A DNA stretch of 64,000 nt from Niveispirillum sp. (GTDB lineage Bacteria; Pseudomonadota; Alphaproteobacteria; Azospirillales; Azospirillaceae): the NCBI RefSeq assembly GCF_017996735.1, contig NZ_JAGOGJ010000003.1, forward strand, positions 62,001 through 126,000. The letters are read 5' to 3'. The notes below the pieces were generated by a model that was given only the letters and a program-made list of their open reading frames with translations, was not told where the DNA came from and ran no database searches. Shown piece after piece: positions 18,395-27,806 of the stretch (positions are counted from its first letter, which is position 1; each line of letters begins with the position of its first letter). The position numbers and the translations under genes were made by a program.

Positions 18395-19205
18395 AAGCCA
18401 ACTGCCGCTTCCGCTCACGCTTCAACATCTCACCCGCCAGATGGATATAGGCCTGTGCGCCCGCCGACTTGTGGTCATAGAGCAGCACCGGCTTCCCATG
18501 GCTGGGTGCCTCGGACACCCGCACATTGCGGGGGATCACCGTCTCATAAACCTTTTCGCCGAAGAAGCCACGCACATCGGCGGCCACCATGTCGGACAGG
18601 TTGTTGCGACGGTCGAACATCGTCAGGACCACGCCATTGATATCCAGCGTGGGGTTGAAGGCGCGCTTCACGCGCTCGATGGTACGGATTAGATGCGACA
18701 GCCCTTCCAGGGCATAGAACTCGCACTGCAGCGGTACCAGCACGGCATCGGCCGCCGCCAGGGCGTTAAGGGTCAGCAGGCCCAAGGCCGGCGGGCAGTC
18801 GATCAGGATATAATCGAACCCGCCCGACGATTTTTCCAGACTGTCCTTCAGACGGAATTCGCGGCGTTCAACATTCACCAGTTCGACCTCGGCCCCCGAC
18901 AGATCGACATTGGCCGTCACCACCCACAGGCCGGGAACGGCAGTGGCCACCGCCACCTCCTCCACTGTCAGGTCAGCGAACAGCAGGTCATAAATGCCGA
19001 ATTCCCGGTTGCTCTGGGGAATGCCCAGACCGGTGGAGGCATTGCCCTGCGGATCATTGTCGATGATCAGCACCCGTTTGCCACAGGCGGCAAGGGCGGT
19101 GGCCAGATTGATGGTCGTCGTGGTCTTCCCCACGCCACCCTTCTGATTGGCAAGCGCGATGATATGGGCACGATGGGCGGGAAGGGGCAGGGCGGCGCTC
19201 GGCAC
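18387..19205 (-). CDS. parA: Chromosome partitioning ATPase ParA
   Basis: Deviant Walker-A ATPase that binds the nucleoid and pulls ParB-parS complexes. The P-loop is QKGGVGKTTTTINLA (lysine 22 and onwards), the switch region is DNDPQGNASTGLG, and DYILIDCPPALGLLT is the Walker B segment. 272 residues, with a short N-terminal extension and no separate DNA-binding domain, hence the chromosomal (Soj-like) type. It lies downstream of rsmG in the mnmE-mnmG-rsmG-parA-parB order typical of alphaproteobacteria. Confidence 0.97.
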   Translation of the reverse strand: MPSAALPLPAHRAHIIALANQKGGVGKTTTTINLATALAACGKRVLIIDNDPQGNASTGLGIPQSNREFGIYDLLFADLTVEEVAVATAVPGLWVVTANVDLSGAEVELVNVERREFRLKDSLEKSSGGFDYILIDCPPALGLLTLNALAAADAVLVPLQCEFYALEGLSHLIRTIERVKRAFNPTLDINGVVLTMFDRRNNLSDMVAADVRGFFGEKVYETVIPRNVRVSEAPSHGKPVLLYDHKSAGAQAYIHLAGEMLKRERKRQLAYG

Positions 19206-19246
19206 GGTCGTTCAACCTCTGTCGTTCGGCATGTGGCGAGACCGGC

Positions 19247-19852
19247 TTATCGCGGTGACAGCTCGGTGATGCGCAGAATGGTTCCGGCCGGATCAGTCTG
19301 GCTTGGGAACCGCTCAACCCGCATATTCCAGGAATCCTTCACCGCGGTCAATTCATCCTCCGCCGTCCTGCCCTTCGGAAATAGGCAGGTGCCGCCCGGT
19401 TTCAGCATTCCATGGGCCCAGGGCAGCAACAAAGTCAGTTCGGCAAGCGCGCGCGCCGAGACAACATCGGCGGCGGGCGTGTCCGCCACCTCGATCCGCA
19501 CCGGGTGCACCGTGACTGGTGCGCCCGTCACCCGCGCCACCTCGCGCAGGAAGGCAGCCTTGCGCACGTCCGATTCGACCAGATGCACCTCCGACACGCC
19601 CAGGATGGCAAGGACCAGACCGGGGAACCCGGCACCCGATCCCAGATCGACCAGCACCTTGGTAGTTTCCGGAATCAGGCTGAACACCTGCGCACTATCG
19701 GCCAGATGCCGGTTCCAGAGATCATCCAGCGTCGTCTTGGAGACTAGGTTGATGGCCGGATTCCATTTGTGCAGATGCGCCGCATAGACCTCCAGCCGCT
19801 CCAGTGTTTCACGTGAAACACCGAAGCGTGCCTGGAACTGTTGCGGGCTCAT
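19247..19852 (-). CDS. rsmG: 16S rRNA (guanine527-N7)-methyltransferase RsmG
   Basis: Methylates G527 of 16S rRNA (formerly GidB). The SAM-binding motif is VLVDLGSGAGFPGLVLAI, and WNPAINLVSK and VVSARALAELTLLLPWA are family landmarks. The start chosen is ATG 19852 (MSPQQFQARFGVSRETLERL), giving 201 residues; a GTG at 19921 would add 23 proline-rich residues and overlap mnmG by 14 bp, so the start is uncertain. The codons for VSRET form the perfect parS site at 19805-19820. Confidence 0.94.
   Translation of the reverse strand: MSPQQFQARFGVSRETLERLEVYAAHLHKWNPAINLVSKTTLDDLWNRHLADSAQVFSLIPETTKVLVDLGSGAGFPGLVLAILGVSEVHLVESDVRKAAFLREVARVTGAPVTVHPVRIEVADTPAADVVSARALAELTLLLPWAHGMLKPGGTCLFPKGRTAEDELTAVKDSWNMRVERFPSQTDPAGTILRITELSPR
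19805..19820. promoter_or_regulatory. parS: parS site (perfect) inside rsmG
   Basis: TGTTTCACGTGAAACA, a perfect 16-bp palindrome identical to the chromosomal ParB target consensus, located 0.6 kb from parA. It is read through as VSRET in RsmG. Confidence 0.95.
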
Positions 19853-19907
19853 CGGCGGCGGCCCCGGCGGGCGGGGCATGGGCGGCAGCTTCAGCGGTTT
19901 GGAGGGT

Positions 19908-21776
19908 TTACGCGGCGCCACGGTCGGAACCCCGCTTCTTCACATGCCGCAACAAAGAGGTGAGGGCAGCCGGCGTCATACCCGGAATGCGCGCAGCGGC
20001 ACCCAGCGTCCCGGGCCGTGACGCCTTCAGCTTCTGGCGGATTTCGGTCGACAAGGACGCAATGCTGTTCGGGTCCAGATCTGTTGGCAGTTCCAGCGCC
20101 TCATCCTTGCGGAAGGCACGGATGTCCGCCTCCTGCCGGTCCAGGTAGCCGGCATATTTGCCATCAATCTCCACCTGTTCGGCGATATCCGGCGACAGGG
20201 CCGACAGTTCCGGCCAGACCTGGCACAGGCGCGGGAAGTCGATCTCCGGATAGCGCAGCAGGTCCAGCGCGTTGCGGCGGACGCCATCCTTGTTGATATG
20301 CAGCCCGTGCTTTTCCAACTCGTTGGGCGTGGCCGACAGGCCGGTGACCAAATCACGCGCCTGGGCCAAAGCAGCCTTCTTCGCTTCCCAATACGATTGA
20401 CGGCGCGCGTCCACAATTCCGACGGACAGGCCCCGGTCGGTCAGGCGCTGATCGGCATTGTCGGCGCGCAGCAACAGCCGGTATTCGGCCCGGCTGGTGA
20501 ACATGCGATAGGGCTCGGAGGTGCCACGGGTGATCAGGTCATCAATCAGCACACCGATATAGGCCTCCGCCCGATCCAGCACGAAGGGGGCGGAACCGGT
20601 CACGGCCAGCGCGGCGTTGACACCGGCGATCAGGCCCTGGGCTGCCGCCTCCTCATACCCCGTGGTGCCATTGATCTGCCCGGCCAGGAACAGGCGGGGC
20701 AGGCGGCGGGTTTCCAGTGTCCGGGTCAGTTCGCGCGGATCGACATAATCATATTCGATGGCATAGCCTGGCCGGATCATGCGCACATGTTCCAGGCCGG
20801 GGATGTTCTTCAGGATGTCGAGTTGCACATCGCGCGGCAGGGACGTGGAGATGCCGTTGGGATAGACCGTGTCATCGTCCAGCCCCTCCGGCTCCAGGAA
20901 AATCTGGTGCCGTTCCTTGTCGGCAAAACGGACAACCTTGTCCTCGACACTGGGGCAGTAGCGCGGACCCACCCCCTCGATCTGGCCGGAATACATCGGT
21001 GCGCGGTGGATATTCGCCCGGATGATCCGATGAACCTCCGCCGTTGTGTAGGTGATGGCGCAGTCGATTTGCGGCGTGGTGATACGGTCGGTCAGGGTGG
21101 AGAATGGCGGCGGCGGATTGTCGCCCGGCTGCATCTCCAGCCCTGCCCAATCGATAGTCTTACCATCCAGACGCGGCGGCGTGCCCGTCTTCAGTCGGCC
21201 CAGATTGAAGCCCAGCTTCTCCAGCGTGAGGGACAGGCCGATGGCCGGTTCCTCATCCACACGGCCGGCGGGGATCTTCTCCTCCCCAATATGGATCAGG
21301 CCGCGCAGAAAGGTGCCGGTGGTCAGGACCACGGCACCAGAACGGATTTCCCGCCCGTCACCGGTCACGATACCGGCGCAGGCGCCCGAGGCATCGATGA
21401 TCAGGTCTTCGGCGGCGGCCGCGATGATATCCAGGTTCGGCTGTTCGGCCAGCGCCACCTGCATGGCCTGGCGATAGAGTTTGCGGTCCGCCTGGGCGCG
21501 CGGGCCTCGCACCGCCGGCCCCTTGGACCGGTTCAGGATGCGGAACTGGATGCCACCCTGGTCCGTCACCCGGCCCATGACACCATCCAGCGCATCGATC
21601 TCGCGCACGAGATGTCCCTTGCCCAGGCCACCGATGGCCGGGTTACACGACATCTCACCAATCGTTTCCAGTTTGTGGGTCACCAGCGCGGTACGGGCCC
21701 CCGCACGCGCCGCCGCGGCCGCCGCCTCGCATCCCGCATGGCCGCCGCCAACCACGATCACATCATAGTGCTGCAT
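19908..21776 (-). CDS. mnmG: tRNA uridine-34 carboxymethylaminomethyl-modifying enzyme MnmG
   Basis: FAD-binding partner of MnmE (formerly GidA); together they install the (carboxymethyl)aminomethyl group on the wobble uridine of certain tRNAs. The N-terminus [19 protein letters not shown] contains the dinucleotide-binding GxGxxG, and [20 protein letters not shown] and a C-terminal [16 protein letters not shown] are family signatures. 622 residues from ATG 21776; an alternative TTG eight codons upstream is less likely. It forms a run with mnmE, rsmG, parA and parB. Confidence 0.97.
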   Translation of the reverse strand: MQHYDVIVVGGGHAGCEAAAAAARAGARTALVTHKLETIGEMSCNPAIGGLGKGHLVREIDALDGVMGRVTDQGGIQFRILNRSKGPAVRGPRAQADRKLYRQAMQVALAEQPNLDIIAAAAEDLIIDASGACAGIVTGDGREIRSGAVVLTTGTFLRGLIHIGEEKIPAGRVDEEPAIGLSLTLEKLGFNLGRLKTGTPPRLDGKTIDWAGLEMQPGDNPPPPFSTLTDRITTPQIDCAITYTTAEVHRIIRANIHRAPMYSGQIEGVGPRYCPSVEDKVVRFADKERHQIFLEPEGLDDDTVYPNGISTSLPRDVQLDILKNIPGLEHVRMIRPGYAIEYDYVDPRELTRTLETRRLPRLFLAGQINGTTGYEEAAAQGLIAGVNAALAVTGSAPFVLDRAEAYIGVLIDDLITRGTSEPYRMFTSRAEYRLLLRADNADQRLTDRGLSVGIVDARRQSYWEAKKAALAQARDLVTGLSATPNELEKHGLHINKDGVRRNALDLLRYPEIDFPRLCQVWPELSALSPDIAEQVEIDGKYAGYLDRQEADIRAFRKDEALELPTDLDPNSIASLSTEIRQKLKASRPGTLGAAARIPGMTPAALTSLLRHVKKRGSDRGAA

Positions 21777-21838
21777 GGGGGCGGAAGATAAGGGTGGCAA
21801 AGGCCTCTGTCAAAGGGCAGGGGCGCATGGGGGCCCCG

Positions 21839-23158
21839 TCACTTCCCGATGCAGAAATCCCGGAAGATCACGTCCAGCAGGTCTTCCACATCCACTCGCC
21901 CCGTAATTCGGCCCAGGGCGCGCATGGCCAGCCGCACATCCTCCGCCGCCAGTTCGGGCAGGGGGGCCTGCAGCGCGCGCAGTAAATCCTCACGGCATTC
22001 TTCCAACGCGGAGCGATGGCGGGCACGGGTCAGGGCGGGGGCGCCTGAGGGGGCGTAGCGGGCGGCGACGGCCTGTTCCAAGGCCGCCAGCAACGCCGGC
22101 ACCCCATCGCCAGTGCGGGCAGACAGGGGCAGGATGGGCCGGCCGACCAGCGGGGCGACGACACCGGGCACGTCAGCCTTGTTCATCACCAGCAAGGCGT
22201 CATCATCGACTAGGGCCAGGGTCGCGGGGTCTGGCAAGGCCCCACCATCAAACACCAGCAGCTTCAGATCGGCCTTGGCGGCGCGGTCCAAGGCCCGGCG
22301 AATGCCCTCGCTCTCCACCTGATCAGCGGCATCGCGCAGGCCCGCCGTATCGGCCAGCAGAACGGGATAGCCGCCAAGGTCCAACTGTACCTCGATCACG
22401 TCACGGGTGGTGCCCGCCTGATTCGACACGATGGCAACGTCACGGCGGGCGATGGCGTTCAGCAGGCTGGACTTGCCGGCATTGGGCGCGCCCAGAATGG
22501 CGATGGAGATGCCATCGCGCAGCCGCTCCCCCCGCCCCTGATCGGCCAGATGCGCCGACAGTTCGGCCACCAGACCCTGCACGACCGGCCGCACCGCGTC
22601 CGACAGGCCGCCGGGCAGATCCTCATCCGGGAAGTCGATATCGGCCTCCAGATGGGCCAGCGCGCGGGTCAGGCGGTGGCGCCACCCATCGTACAACTGA
22701 CCCAGGGCGCCTTCCATCTGACGCAGGGCCTGCCGACGCTGTGCCGCCGTTTCGGCATCCACCAGATCGGCGATGGCTTCCGCCTCCGTCAGATCCAGTT
22801 TGCCATGTTCGAAGGCACGGCGGCTGAATTCCCCTGGTTCCGCCACGCGCAGGCCCAGCCCGGTCAGGGCCTGTGTCGCCGCCGACAGCACGGCGCGGCC
22901 GCCATGCAGATGCAGCTCCACCACATCCTCACCGGTAAAGCTGCCGGGGGCGGGAAAGGACAGGACCAGAGCCTTGTCGAACAATTCCCCCGTGACCGGG
23001 TCACGCAATCCCGCCAGGGCCGCCTGGCGTGGCGGGGGCAGGGTACAATGGGTCAGTGCGGACAGTGCCGCCGCGGCACCGGGTCCGGAAATGCGGATCA
23101 CCTGTACCCCGGCACGGCCGGGGGCAGAGGCCAGGGCAAAGATCGTATCGGCGCGCAT
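21839..23158 (-). CDS. mnmE: tRNA modification GTPase MnmE
   Basis: GTPase partner of MnmG (formerly TrmE). The N-terminal tetrahydrofolate-binding domain starts MRADTIFALASAPGRAGVQ. The inserted G domain has the P-loop GAPNAGKSSLLN and the G3 motif DTAGLRDAADQVE. The helical domain ends in the invariant FCIGK, whose Cys is required for activity. 439 residues. An in-frame extension to 23206 would run through the parS palindrome and into the upstream gene, so ATG 23158 is preferred. Confidence 0.96.
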   Translation of the reverse strand: MRADTIFALASAPGRAGVQVIRISGPGAAAALSALTHCTLPPPRQAALAGLRDPVTGELFDKALVLSFPAPGSFTGEDVVELHLHGGRAVLSAATQALTGLGLRVAEPGEFSRRAFEHGKLDLTEAEAIADLVDAETAAQRRQALRQMEGALGQLYDGWRHRLTRALAHLEADIDFPDEDLPGGLSDAVRPVVQGLVAELSAHLADQGRGERLRDGISIAILGAPNAGKSSLLNAIARRDVAIVSNQAGTTRDVIEVQLDLGGYPVLLADTAGLRDAADQVESEGIRRALDRAAKADLKLLVFDGGALPDPATLALVDDDALLVMNKADVPGVVAPLVGRPILPLSARTGDGVPALLAALEQAVAARYAPSGAPALTRARHRSALEECREDLLRALQAPLPELAAEDVRLAMRALGRITGRVDVEDLLDVIFRDFCIGK

Positions 23159-23164
23159 CAGGCG

Positions 23165-23180
23165 TGTTTCACGTGAAACA
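23165..23180. promoter_or_regulatory. parS: parS site (perfect) between mnmE and the ferredoxin gene
   Basis: TGTTTCACGTGAAACA, a perfect 16-bp palindrome. It exactly fills the gap between the ferredoxin-like gene's stop codon (23181) and 6 bases before the mnmE start. Confidence 0.95.
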
Positions 23181-23570
23181 TCAATCAGCCGCAGCCCGGC
23201 GGGCAACGATATCGGCGGGCAGCTTGTCGGTGGGCTGCAGCATCAGACGTTCCACCCGCTTTCCCTCCACCAGATGGGTTTGCAGCACCTCATCCACATC
23301 CGCCTTGCTGGTCACCGCGTACCAGACACCTTCGGGATAGACGACCAGAACGGGGCCAAGCTCGCACCGGTCCAGGCAGCCGGCATTATTGATCCGCACT
23401 GCCTTGCCCAGACCCAGACCGGTGGCCTTCTTCTTCATATAATCGCGCAGTTCGTCGCCACCCTTTTCGCGGCAACAGCCACGGGGATGGCCCGGCTCCC
23501 GCTCATTCGTGCAGACGAAGACATGGGCGCGGTAATAGGGGGCGGGGTCCGCCTTCACATCATGACTCAC
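23181..23570 (-). CDS. Thioredoxin-like [2Fe-2S] ferredoxin
   Basis: A 129-residue small iron-sulfur protein of the thioredoxin-like ferredoxin family. Cluster ligands are probably Cys20 (HVFVCTN), Cys32 or Cys33 (RGCCREKGG), Cys65 and Cys69 (NAGCLDRCELGP), the CX11-12C / CX3C pattern of the family; LVVYPEGVWY follows as usual. It may act as an electron carrier; the partner is unknown. The start is GTG 23570, overlapping the stop of the DUF6489 gene by 4 bases (GTGA), so the two genes are coupled. Confidence 0.88.
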   Translation of the reverse strand: MSHDVKADPAPYYRAHVFVCTNEREPGHPRGCCREKGGDELRDYMKKKATGLGLGKAVRINNAGCLDRCELGPVLVVYPEGVWYAVTSKADVDEVLQTHLVEGKRVERLMLQPTDKLPADIVARRAAAD

Positions 23571-23830
23571 TTCTTCACATCCTTGGTGGGAGCGCCACCC
23601 ATGGCGCTGGACATCTGTGACCACATCATTTTCTGGAATTGTTCAATCCCCTGCAGCCCCACGGGAAGCCAGGTCTTCATCATGGTTTCGGGATCCATGG
23701 CCTTCATATTGGCCGACATCTGATCCTGCAATTGCTGCATCAGGGCCGCCTGCATGGGCTGCACATCGGGCAGGCCGAAGAAGGTCCGCGCCTCTTCCGG
23801 TGTGCATTCGATATTGATCGTCACCTTCAT
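23567..23830 (-). CDS. DUF6489 family protein
   Basis: An 87-residue protein beginning [20 protein letters not shown], a conserved N-terminus in alphaproteobacteria. The middle is methionine-rich ([20 protein letters not shown]) and the tail ends [10 protein letters not shown] before a lysine-rich end. The methionine-rich amphipathic helices recall phasin-like or membrane-associated proteins, but the function is not known. ATG 23830 has GGGGGAG about 10 bases upstream. It is coupled to the downstream ferredoxin gene. Confidence 0.75.
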   Translation of the reverse strand: MKVTINIECTPEEARTFFGLPDVQPMQAALMQQLQDQMSANMKAMDPETMMKTWLPVGLQGIEQFQKMMWSQMSSAMGGAPTKDVKK

Positions 23831-23966
23831 GGCGCCCGCTCCCCCTTCTGACGTGTCGCGATTTTTCCCGCACCCTGGGTTCGACACAAGGATAAACTAT
23901 CTGTTCTTCACAGGCCCGTCATGGATTGACGTCATGATGGGCGAACCTGCGCCGAAGGGACCAATC

Positions 23967-26021
23967 ATGGCCACGCCCCAGAACAGCGCGCATCGCGGCG
24001 CCGGTAACCTGTTGCACCGGGAAACCAGCCCTTATCTGCGCCAGCACATGGACAATCCCGTCGATTGGATGGGGTGGGGACCCGAGGCGCTGGCCAAGGC
24101 CAAGGCAGAGGGTAAGCCCATTCTGCTATCGGTCGGCTATGCCGCCTGCCACTGGTGCCATGTCATGGCCCATGAAAGTTTCGAGAATCCGGCCATCGCC
24201 GCCCTGATGAACAGCCTGTTCGTCAATATCAAGGTGGACCGGGAGGAACGGCCCGACCTGGACCATATCTATCAACAGGCGCTGGCGCTGCTGGGGCAGC
24301 AGGGGGGCTGGCCGCTGACCATGTTCCTGACCCCCGATGGGCATCCATTCTGGGGCGGCACCTATTTCCCGCCGGAGCGGCGATGGGGCCGGCCTGGCTT
24401 TCCGGAGGTGTTACAAACCGTTGCGCAAACCTTCGCCCAGGAACCGGGCAAGGTTCAGCGCAATGTCCAGGCTCTGGCCAGCGCCATGGACAATCTGGCC
24501 GCCGGGCGGCCAGGCGACGCCGTCACCGCCGAAACCCTGATCCAGGTGGCCGAACGGTTGGTGCAGGAGGTAGACCCCGTTTGGGGCGGCATCGGCGGCG
24601 CCCCGAAATTCCCGCAGCCGGGTATCTTCGAGCTGCTGTGGCGGGCCTTCCTCCATACCGGCCGACCCCAGTTCGCCAGCGCGGTGGTGCAGACTCTAAC
24701 CCGCATGGCGCAAGGCGGCATCTATGATCATCTGGGCGGCGGCTTCGCCCGCTATTCGGTGGATGCCGAGTGGCTGGTGCCCCATTTCGAAAAGATGCTC
24801 TACGACAATGCACAGTTGATCGACCTGATGCTGACCGTCTGGCAGGAGACGCACGACCCCTTGCTGAAGGCGCGGATTACGGAGACGGCGGATTGGGTTC
24901 TGGCCGAAATGGTGGCCGAGGGGGGTGGTTTCGCCGCTTCCCTGGATGCCGACAGCGAAGGGGAGGAGGGCAGGTTCTATGTCTGGACCGAGGGTGAAAT
25001 CCGCCGTCTGCTGCCCGCCGATGATGCCGACCTGTTCTGCCGGATTTACGGGGTCACCGTGGACGGCAACTGGGAAGGCCACACCATCCTCAATCGTATG
25101 CATGAGGACGGGCTGGCGGATGCGCAGACGGAAACCATCCTGGCCCGTTGCCGAACGATCCTGCTGCACACCCGCGCCGGAAGAGTGCGTCCCGGTTGGG
25201 ACGATAAGGTCCTGGCCGACTGGAACGGCCTGATGATCGCCGCCCTGGCCCGCGCGGGTAGCGTGTTTGGTCGGACCGACTGGCTGGCGGCGGCGGAACG
25301 GGCCTTCGCCTTTGTGGTGGAGCAGATGTCGGCCCCCGACGGACGATTGCTGCACAGTTTCCGGGACGGGCAGGCACGCCATCGCGGCACGCTGGAAGAC
25401 CATGTCAACATGGCCCGCGCGGCCATAACCCTGTTCGAAATGACGGGCAATGACGACTATCTGCGTCGGGCCATCGGCTGGCTGGCGCTGGTTGAAAGCC
25501 ATTTCCGGGATGACACGGATGGCGGCTTTTTCATCACAGCGGATGATGCAGATGATTTGATCCGCCGTCCGCGCCATGCCCACGATAATGCTGTGCCGGC
25601 AGGGAATGGCGCCCTGGTCTGGCTGTTCAGCCGGCTATGGCTGCTGACCGGTGATGATCAGTGGCGGCAGCGGGCGGATGCGCAGATCACCGCCTTCGCC
25701 GGGGAAGTGGGACGGAACTTCTTCCCGCTGGCCGGGTTGCTGAACGGCGTGGACCAGCGGCTGCATGGTCAATCGCTGGTTCTGGTCGGTCCGCCGGATG
25801 ATGCTGACCTGCTGGTCCTGCGGCAGGTCGCCCTGGAACGGTCACGGCCCAATCTGGCCCTGCTTCTCCATAAAGGGGCGGGAGATTCCGGATCCCCGCT
25901 GCATCCCGCCGCAGGTAAAACAATGGTTAAAGGACGTGCGACCGCTTATCTTTGTCAGGAACAGCATTGTTCGGCCCCGGTGACGGCGGCCACAGACCTC
26001 GCCGCCCTTCTGGGTGGATAG
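23967..26021 (+). CDS. DUF255 / thioredoxin-domain protein (YyaL-like)
   Basis: A 684-residue protein with an N-terminal thioredoxin-like DUF255 domain starting [21 protein letters not shown], with a CxxC redox pair in [13 protein letters not shown] (Cys61, Cys64) and [13 protein letters not shown] long all-helical (six-hairpin glycosidase-like) region follows, with [12 protein letters not shown] and [13 protein letters not shown]. Homologues range from bacteria to mammals (SSP411/spermatogenesis-associated protein 20) and their biochemical role is unsettled. ATG 23967 has GAAGGGA 7 bases upstream. It is divergent from the DUF6489 gene. Confidence 0.88.
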   Translation: MATPQNSAHRGAGNLLHRETSPYLRQHMDNPVDWMGWGPEALAKAKAEGKPILLSVGYAACHWCHVMAHESFENPAIAALMNSLFVNIKVDREERPDLDHIYQQALALLGQQGGWPLTMFLTPDGHPFWGGTYFPPERRWGRPGFPEVLQTVAQTFAQEPGKVQRNVQALASAMDNLAAGRPGDAVTAETLIQVAERLVQEVDPVWGGIGGAPKFPQPGIFELLWRAFLHTGRPQFASAVVQTLTRMAQGGIYDHLGGGFARYSVDAEWLVPHFEKMLYDNAQLIDLMLTVWQETHDPLLKARITETADWVLAEMVAEGGGFAASLDADSEGEEGRFYVWTEGEIRRLLPADDADLFCRIYGVTVDGNWEGHTILNRMHEDGLADAQTETILARCRTILLHTRAGRVRPGWDDKVLADWNGLMIAALARAGSVFGRTDWLAAAERAFAFVVEQMSAPDGRLLHSFRDGQARHRGTLEDHVNMARAAITLFEMTGNDDYLRRAIGWLALVESHFRDDTDGGFFITADDADDLIRRPRHAHDNAVPAGNGALVWLFSRLWLLTGDDQWRQRADAQITAFAGEVGRNFFPLAGLLNGVDQRLHGQSLVLVGPPDDADLLVLRQVALERSRPNLALLLHKGAGDSGSPLHPAAGKTMVKGRATAYLCQEQHCSAPVTAATDLAALLGG

Positions 26022-26064
26022 TCCGTCTCATTTCAACGCAGACCATACGAAGAAGGATATCGCC

Positions 26065-26757
26065 ATGCCCGATGTTTCGATCCAGTCGCCCGACGGCACC
26101 TTCAGCGCCTATCTGGCCGCCCCGGCCAGTGGCACGGGCCCGGCCATTGTGGTGATCCAGGAAATTTTCGGCGTGAATGCCAATCTGCGCGCCATCGCCG
26201 ACAAATATGCCGAAGCCGGTTATTTCGCCATCGCCCCCGACCTGTTCTGGCGACAGGAACCCGGCGTCCAGATCACCGACCAGAGCGAGGCCGAATGGCA
26301 GAAGGCCTTCCAATTGTACCAGGGCTTCAATGAGGTGAAGGGCGTTGAGGATCTGGCAACCACCCTGGCCTTCATTCGCCACTATCCCGGTGTCACGGGC
26401 AAGGTCGGCTGCGTCGGTTTCTGCCTGGGTGGTAAGCTGGCCTATCTGATGTCCACGCGCACCGATATCGATGCTTCCGTCTCTTATTACGGGGTGGGGA
26501 TCGACAAGGATATCGCGGAAGTGTCCGCCATCACCAAGCCGCTGCTGCTGCATATCGCCGGCAAGGACGGGTTCGTCCCGCCCGAGGCGCAGAATGTGAT
26601 CAAGGAAGCTGTTGCCGGCAATTTCCTGATCGAGGTGCATGTCTATCCGGAGCGGGATCACGCCTTCACCCGTATCGGCGGCAAGCATTACCATGACGAA
26701 GATGCCAAGCTGGCTCATGGCCGCTCGGCCGAATTCTTCAAGAAGCATCTGGGCTGA
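26065..26757 (+). CDS. Dienelactone hydrolase family protein
   Basis: A 230-residue alpha/beta hydrolase with a cysteine nucleophile: VGCVGFCLGGKLAYL (Cys120), acid in AGKDGFVPPEAQ, and His in YPERDHAFTR. Also typical is VVIQEIFGVNANLRAIADKYAE near the N-terminus. It may open cyclic ester rings such as dienelactone in aromatic catabolism, but many family members act on other esters. ATG 26065 with AGAAGGA 8 bases before. It is likely cotranscribed with the DUF255 gene 43 bp upstream; a hairpin terminator follows. Confidence 0.88.
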   Translation: MPDVSIQSPDGTFSAYLAAPASGTGPAIVVIQEIFGVNANLRAIADKYAEAGYFAIAPDLFWRQEPGVQITDQSEAEWQKAFQLYQGFNEVKGVEDLATTLAFIRHYPGVTGKVGCVGFCLGGKLAYLMSTRTDIDASVSYYGVGIDKDIAEVSAITKPLLLHIAGKDGFVPPEAQNVIKEAVAGNFLIEVHVYPERDHAFTRIGGKHYHDEDAKLAHGRSAEFFKKHLG

Positions 26758-26768
26758 GTGATCGCCCC

Positions 26769-26802
26769 GCCGGGATGCGGATCGGCGCATCCCGGCCCTT
26801 TT
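26769..26802 (+). terminator. Rho-independent-type terminator after the dienelactone hydrolase gene
   Basis: An 11-bp perfect stem (26769-26779 with 26786-26796), 6-base loop, then CCTTTT, placed 11 bases after the stop codon and just before the quinone oxidoreductase start. Confidence 0.7.
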
Positions 26803-26814
26803 CAGGACACTGAC

Positions 26815-27789
26815 ATGACCCACGCCATCACTGTCGAACAGACCGGCGGCCCCGAAGTGCTGCGCTGGCAGAAGGTGGATCTGGCCCGGCCTGGTCCGGG
26901 TCAGGCCCTGATCCGGCATACGGCCATCGGGCTGAACTTCATCGATGTCTATTTCCGCACGGGCCTTTACCCCGCGCCGCTGCCGTTCACCCCCGGGATG
27001 GAGGGGGCCGGCATCGTGGAGGCGGTGGGTGAGGGGGTGACGGATATCCTGCCCGGCGACCGTGTGGGCTATGGCCAGTCCCCCCTGGGTGCGTATGCCG
27101 AACGCCGCCTGATCCCGGCTGACAAGTTGATCCGCCTGCCGGACTGGATCGCGGATGAGGTTGCGGCCGCCATGCTGTTGCAGGGGCTGACCGCGCAATA
27201 TCTGCTGCGTCAGACATTTCACGTGAAACAGGGTGACACGGTCCTGATCCATGCCGCCGCTGGTGGGGTCGGGCTATTGGCCTGCCAATGGGCCAACGCC
27301 CTGGGCGCCACGGTCATCGGTACCGTCGGATCGGCGGAAAAGGCCATGCTGGCCGCTGCCCATGGCTGCCATCATGTCATCCATTACGGGCAGGAAGATC
27401 TGGTGGCCCGTGTTCGGGAGATCACGGACGGGCAGGGTGTCGATGTCGTTTATGACGGGGTTGGCAAGGATACGTTCGACCGGTCGCTTGATTGCCTGCG
27501 CCGACGAGGCCTCATGGTCAGTTACGGCAACGCATCGGGCGCCGTGCCACCCTTCGATATCGGGTTGCTGAACAAAAAGGGCGGGCTGTTCCTGACGCGG
27601 CCCTCCGTGGGGCATTATGCCGGCACACGGGCAGAACTGCTGGCCATGGCCGATGACCTGTTCGCCATCGTGAAGACGGGGCAGGTGAAGGTGAATATCC
27701 ATCAACGGTTTGCCCTGCGCGATGTGGCAAATGCCCATCGCGCGCTGGAGGCGCGGGCCACCACCGGCGCCACCGTGCTGCTGCCATGA
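26815..27789 (+). CDS. NADPH:quinone oxidoreductase (zinc-free MDR family)
   Basis: A 324-residue medium-chain dehydrogenase/reductase of the QOR type: no structural or catalytic zinc Cys set, an N-terminal GroES-like fold (GLNFIDVYFRTGLYP) and a Rossmann domain with HAAAGGVGLLACQWANALGA. The predicted activity is one-electron reduction of quinones with NADPH. ATG 26815. The codons for FHVK (27217-27228) form the core of a parS-like palindrome, so this gene carries one of the ParB sites. Confidence 0.9.
   Translation: MTHAITVEQTGGPEVLRWQKVDLARPGPGQALIRHTAIGLNFIDVYFRTGLYPAPLPFTPGMEGAGIVEAVGEGVTDILPGDRVGYGQSPLGAYAERRLIPADKLIRLPDWIADEVAAAMLLQGLTAQYLLRQTFHVKQGDTVLIHAAAGGVGLLACQWANALGATVIGTVGSAEKAMLAAAHGCHHVIHYGQEDLVARVREITDGQGVDVVYDGVGKDTFDRSLDCLRRRGLMVSYGNASGAVPPFDIGLLNKKGGLFLTRPSVGHYAGTRAELLAMADDLFAIVKTGQVKVNIHQRFALRDVANAHRALEARATTGATVLLP
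27215..27230. promoter_or_regulatory. parS: parS-like site inside the quinone oxidoreductase gene
   Basis: CATTTCACGTGAAACA; 14 of 16 match the consensus and the 12-bp core TTTCACGTGAAA is intact. Probably a weaker ParB site. Confidence 0.75.
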
Positions 27790-27806
27790 CCGGGTAAGGG
27801 GCGTCG

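Noticed and set aside
23159..23206. Longer MnmE starting at 23206
   Set aside because: It would translate through the parS palindrome and the end of the ferredoxin gene; MRADTIFALASAPG is the standard N-terminus.
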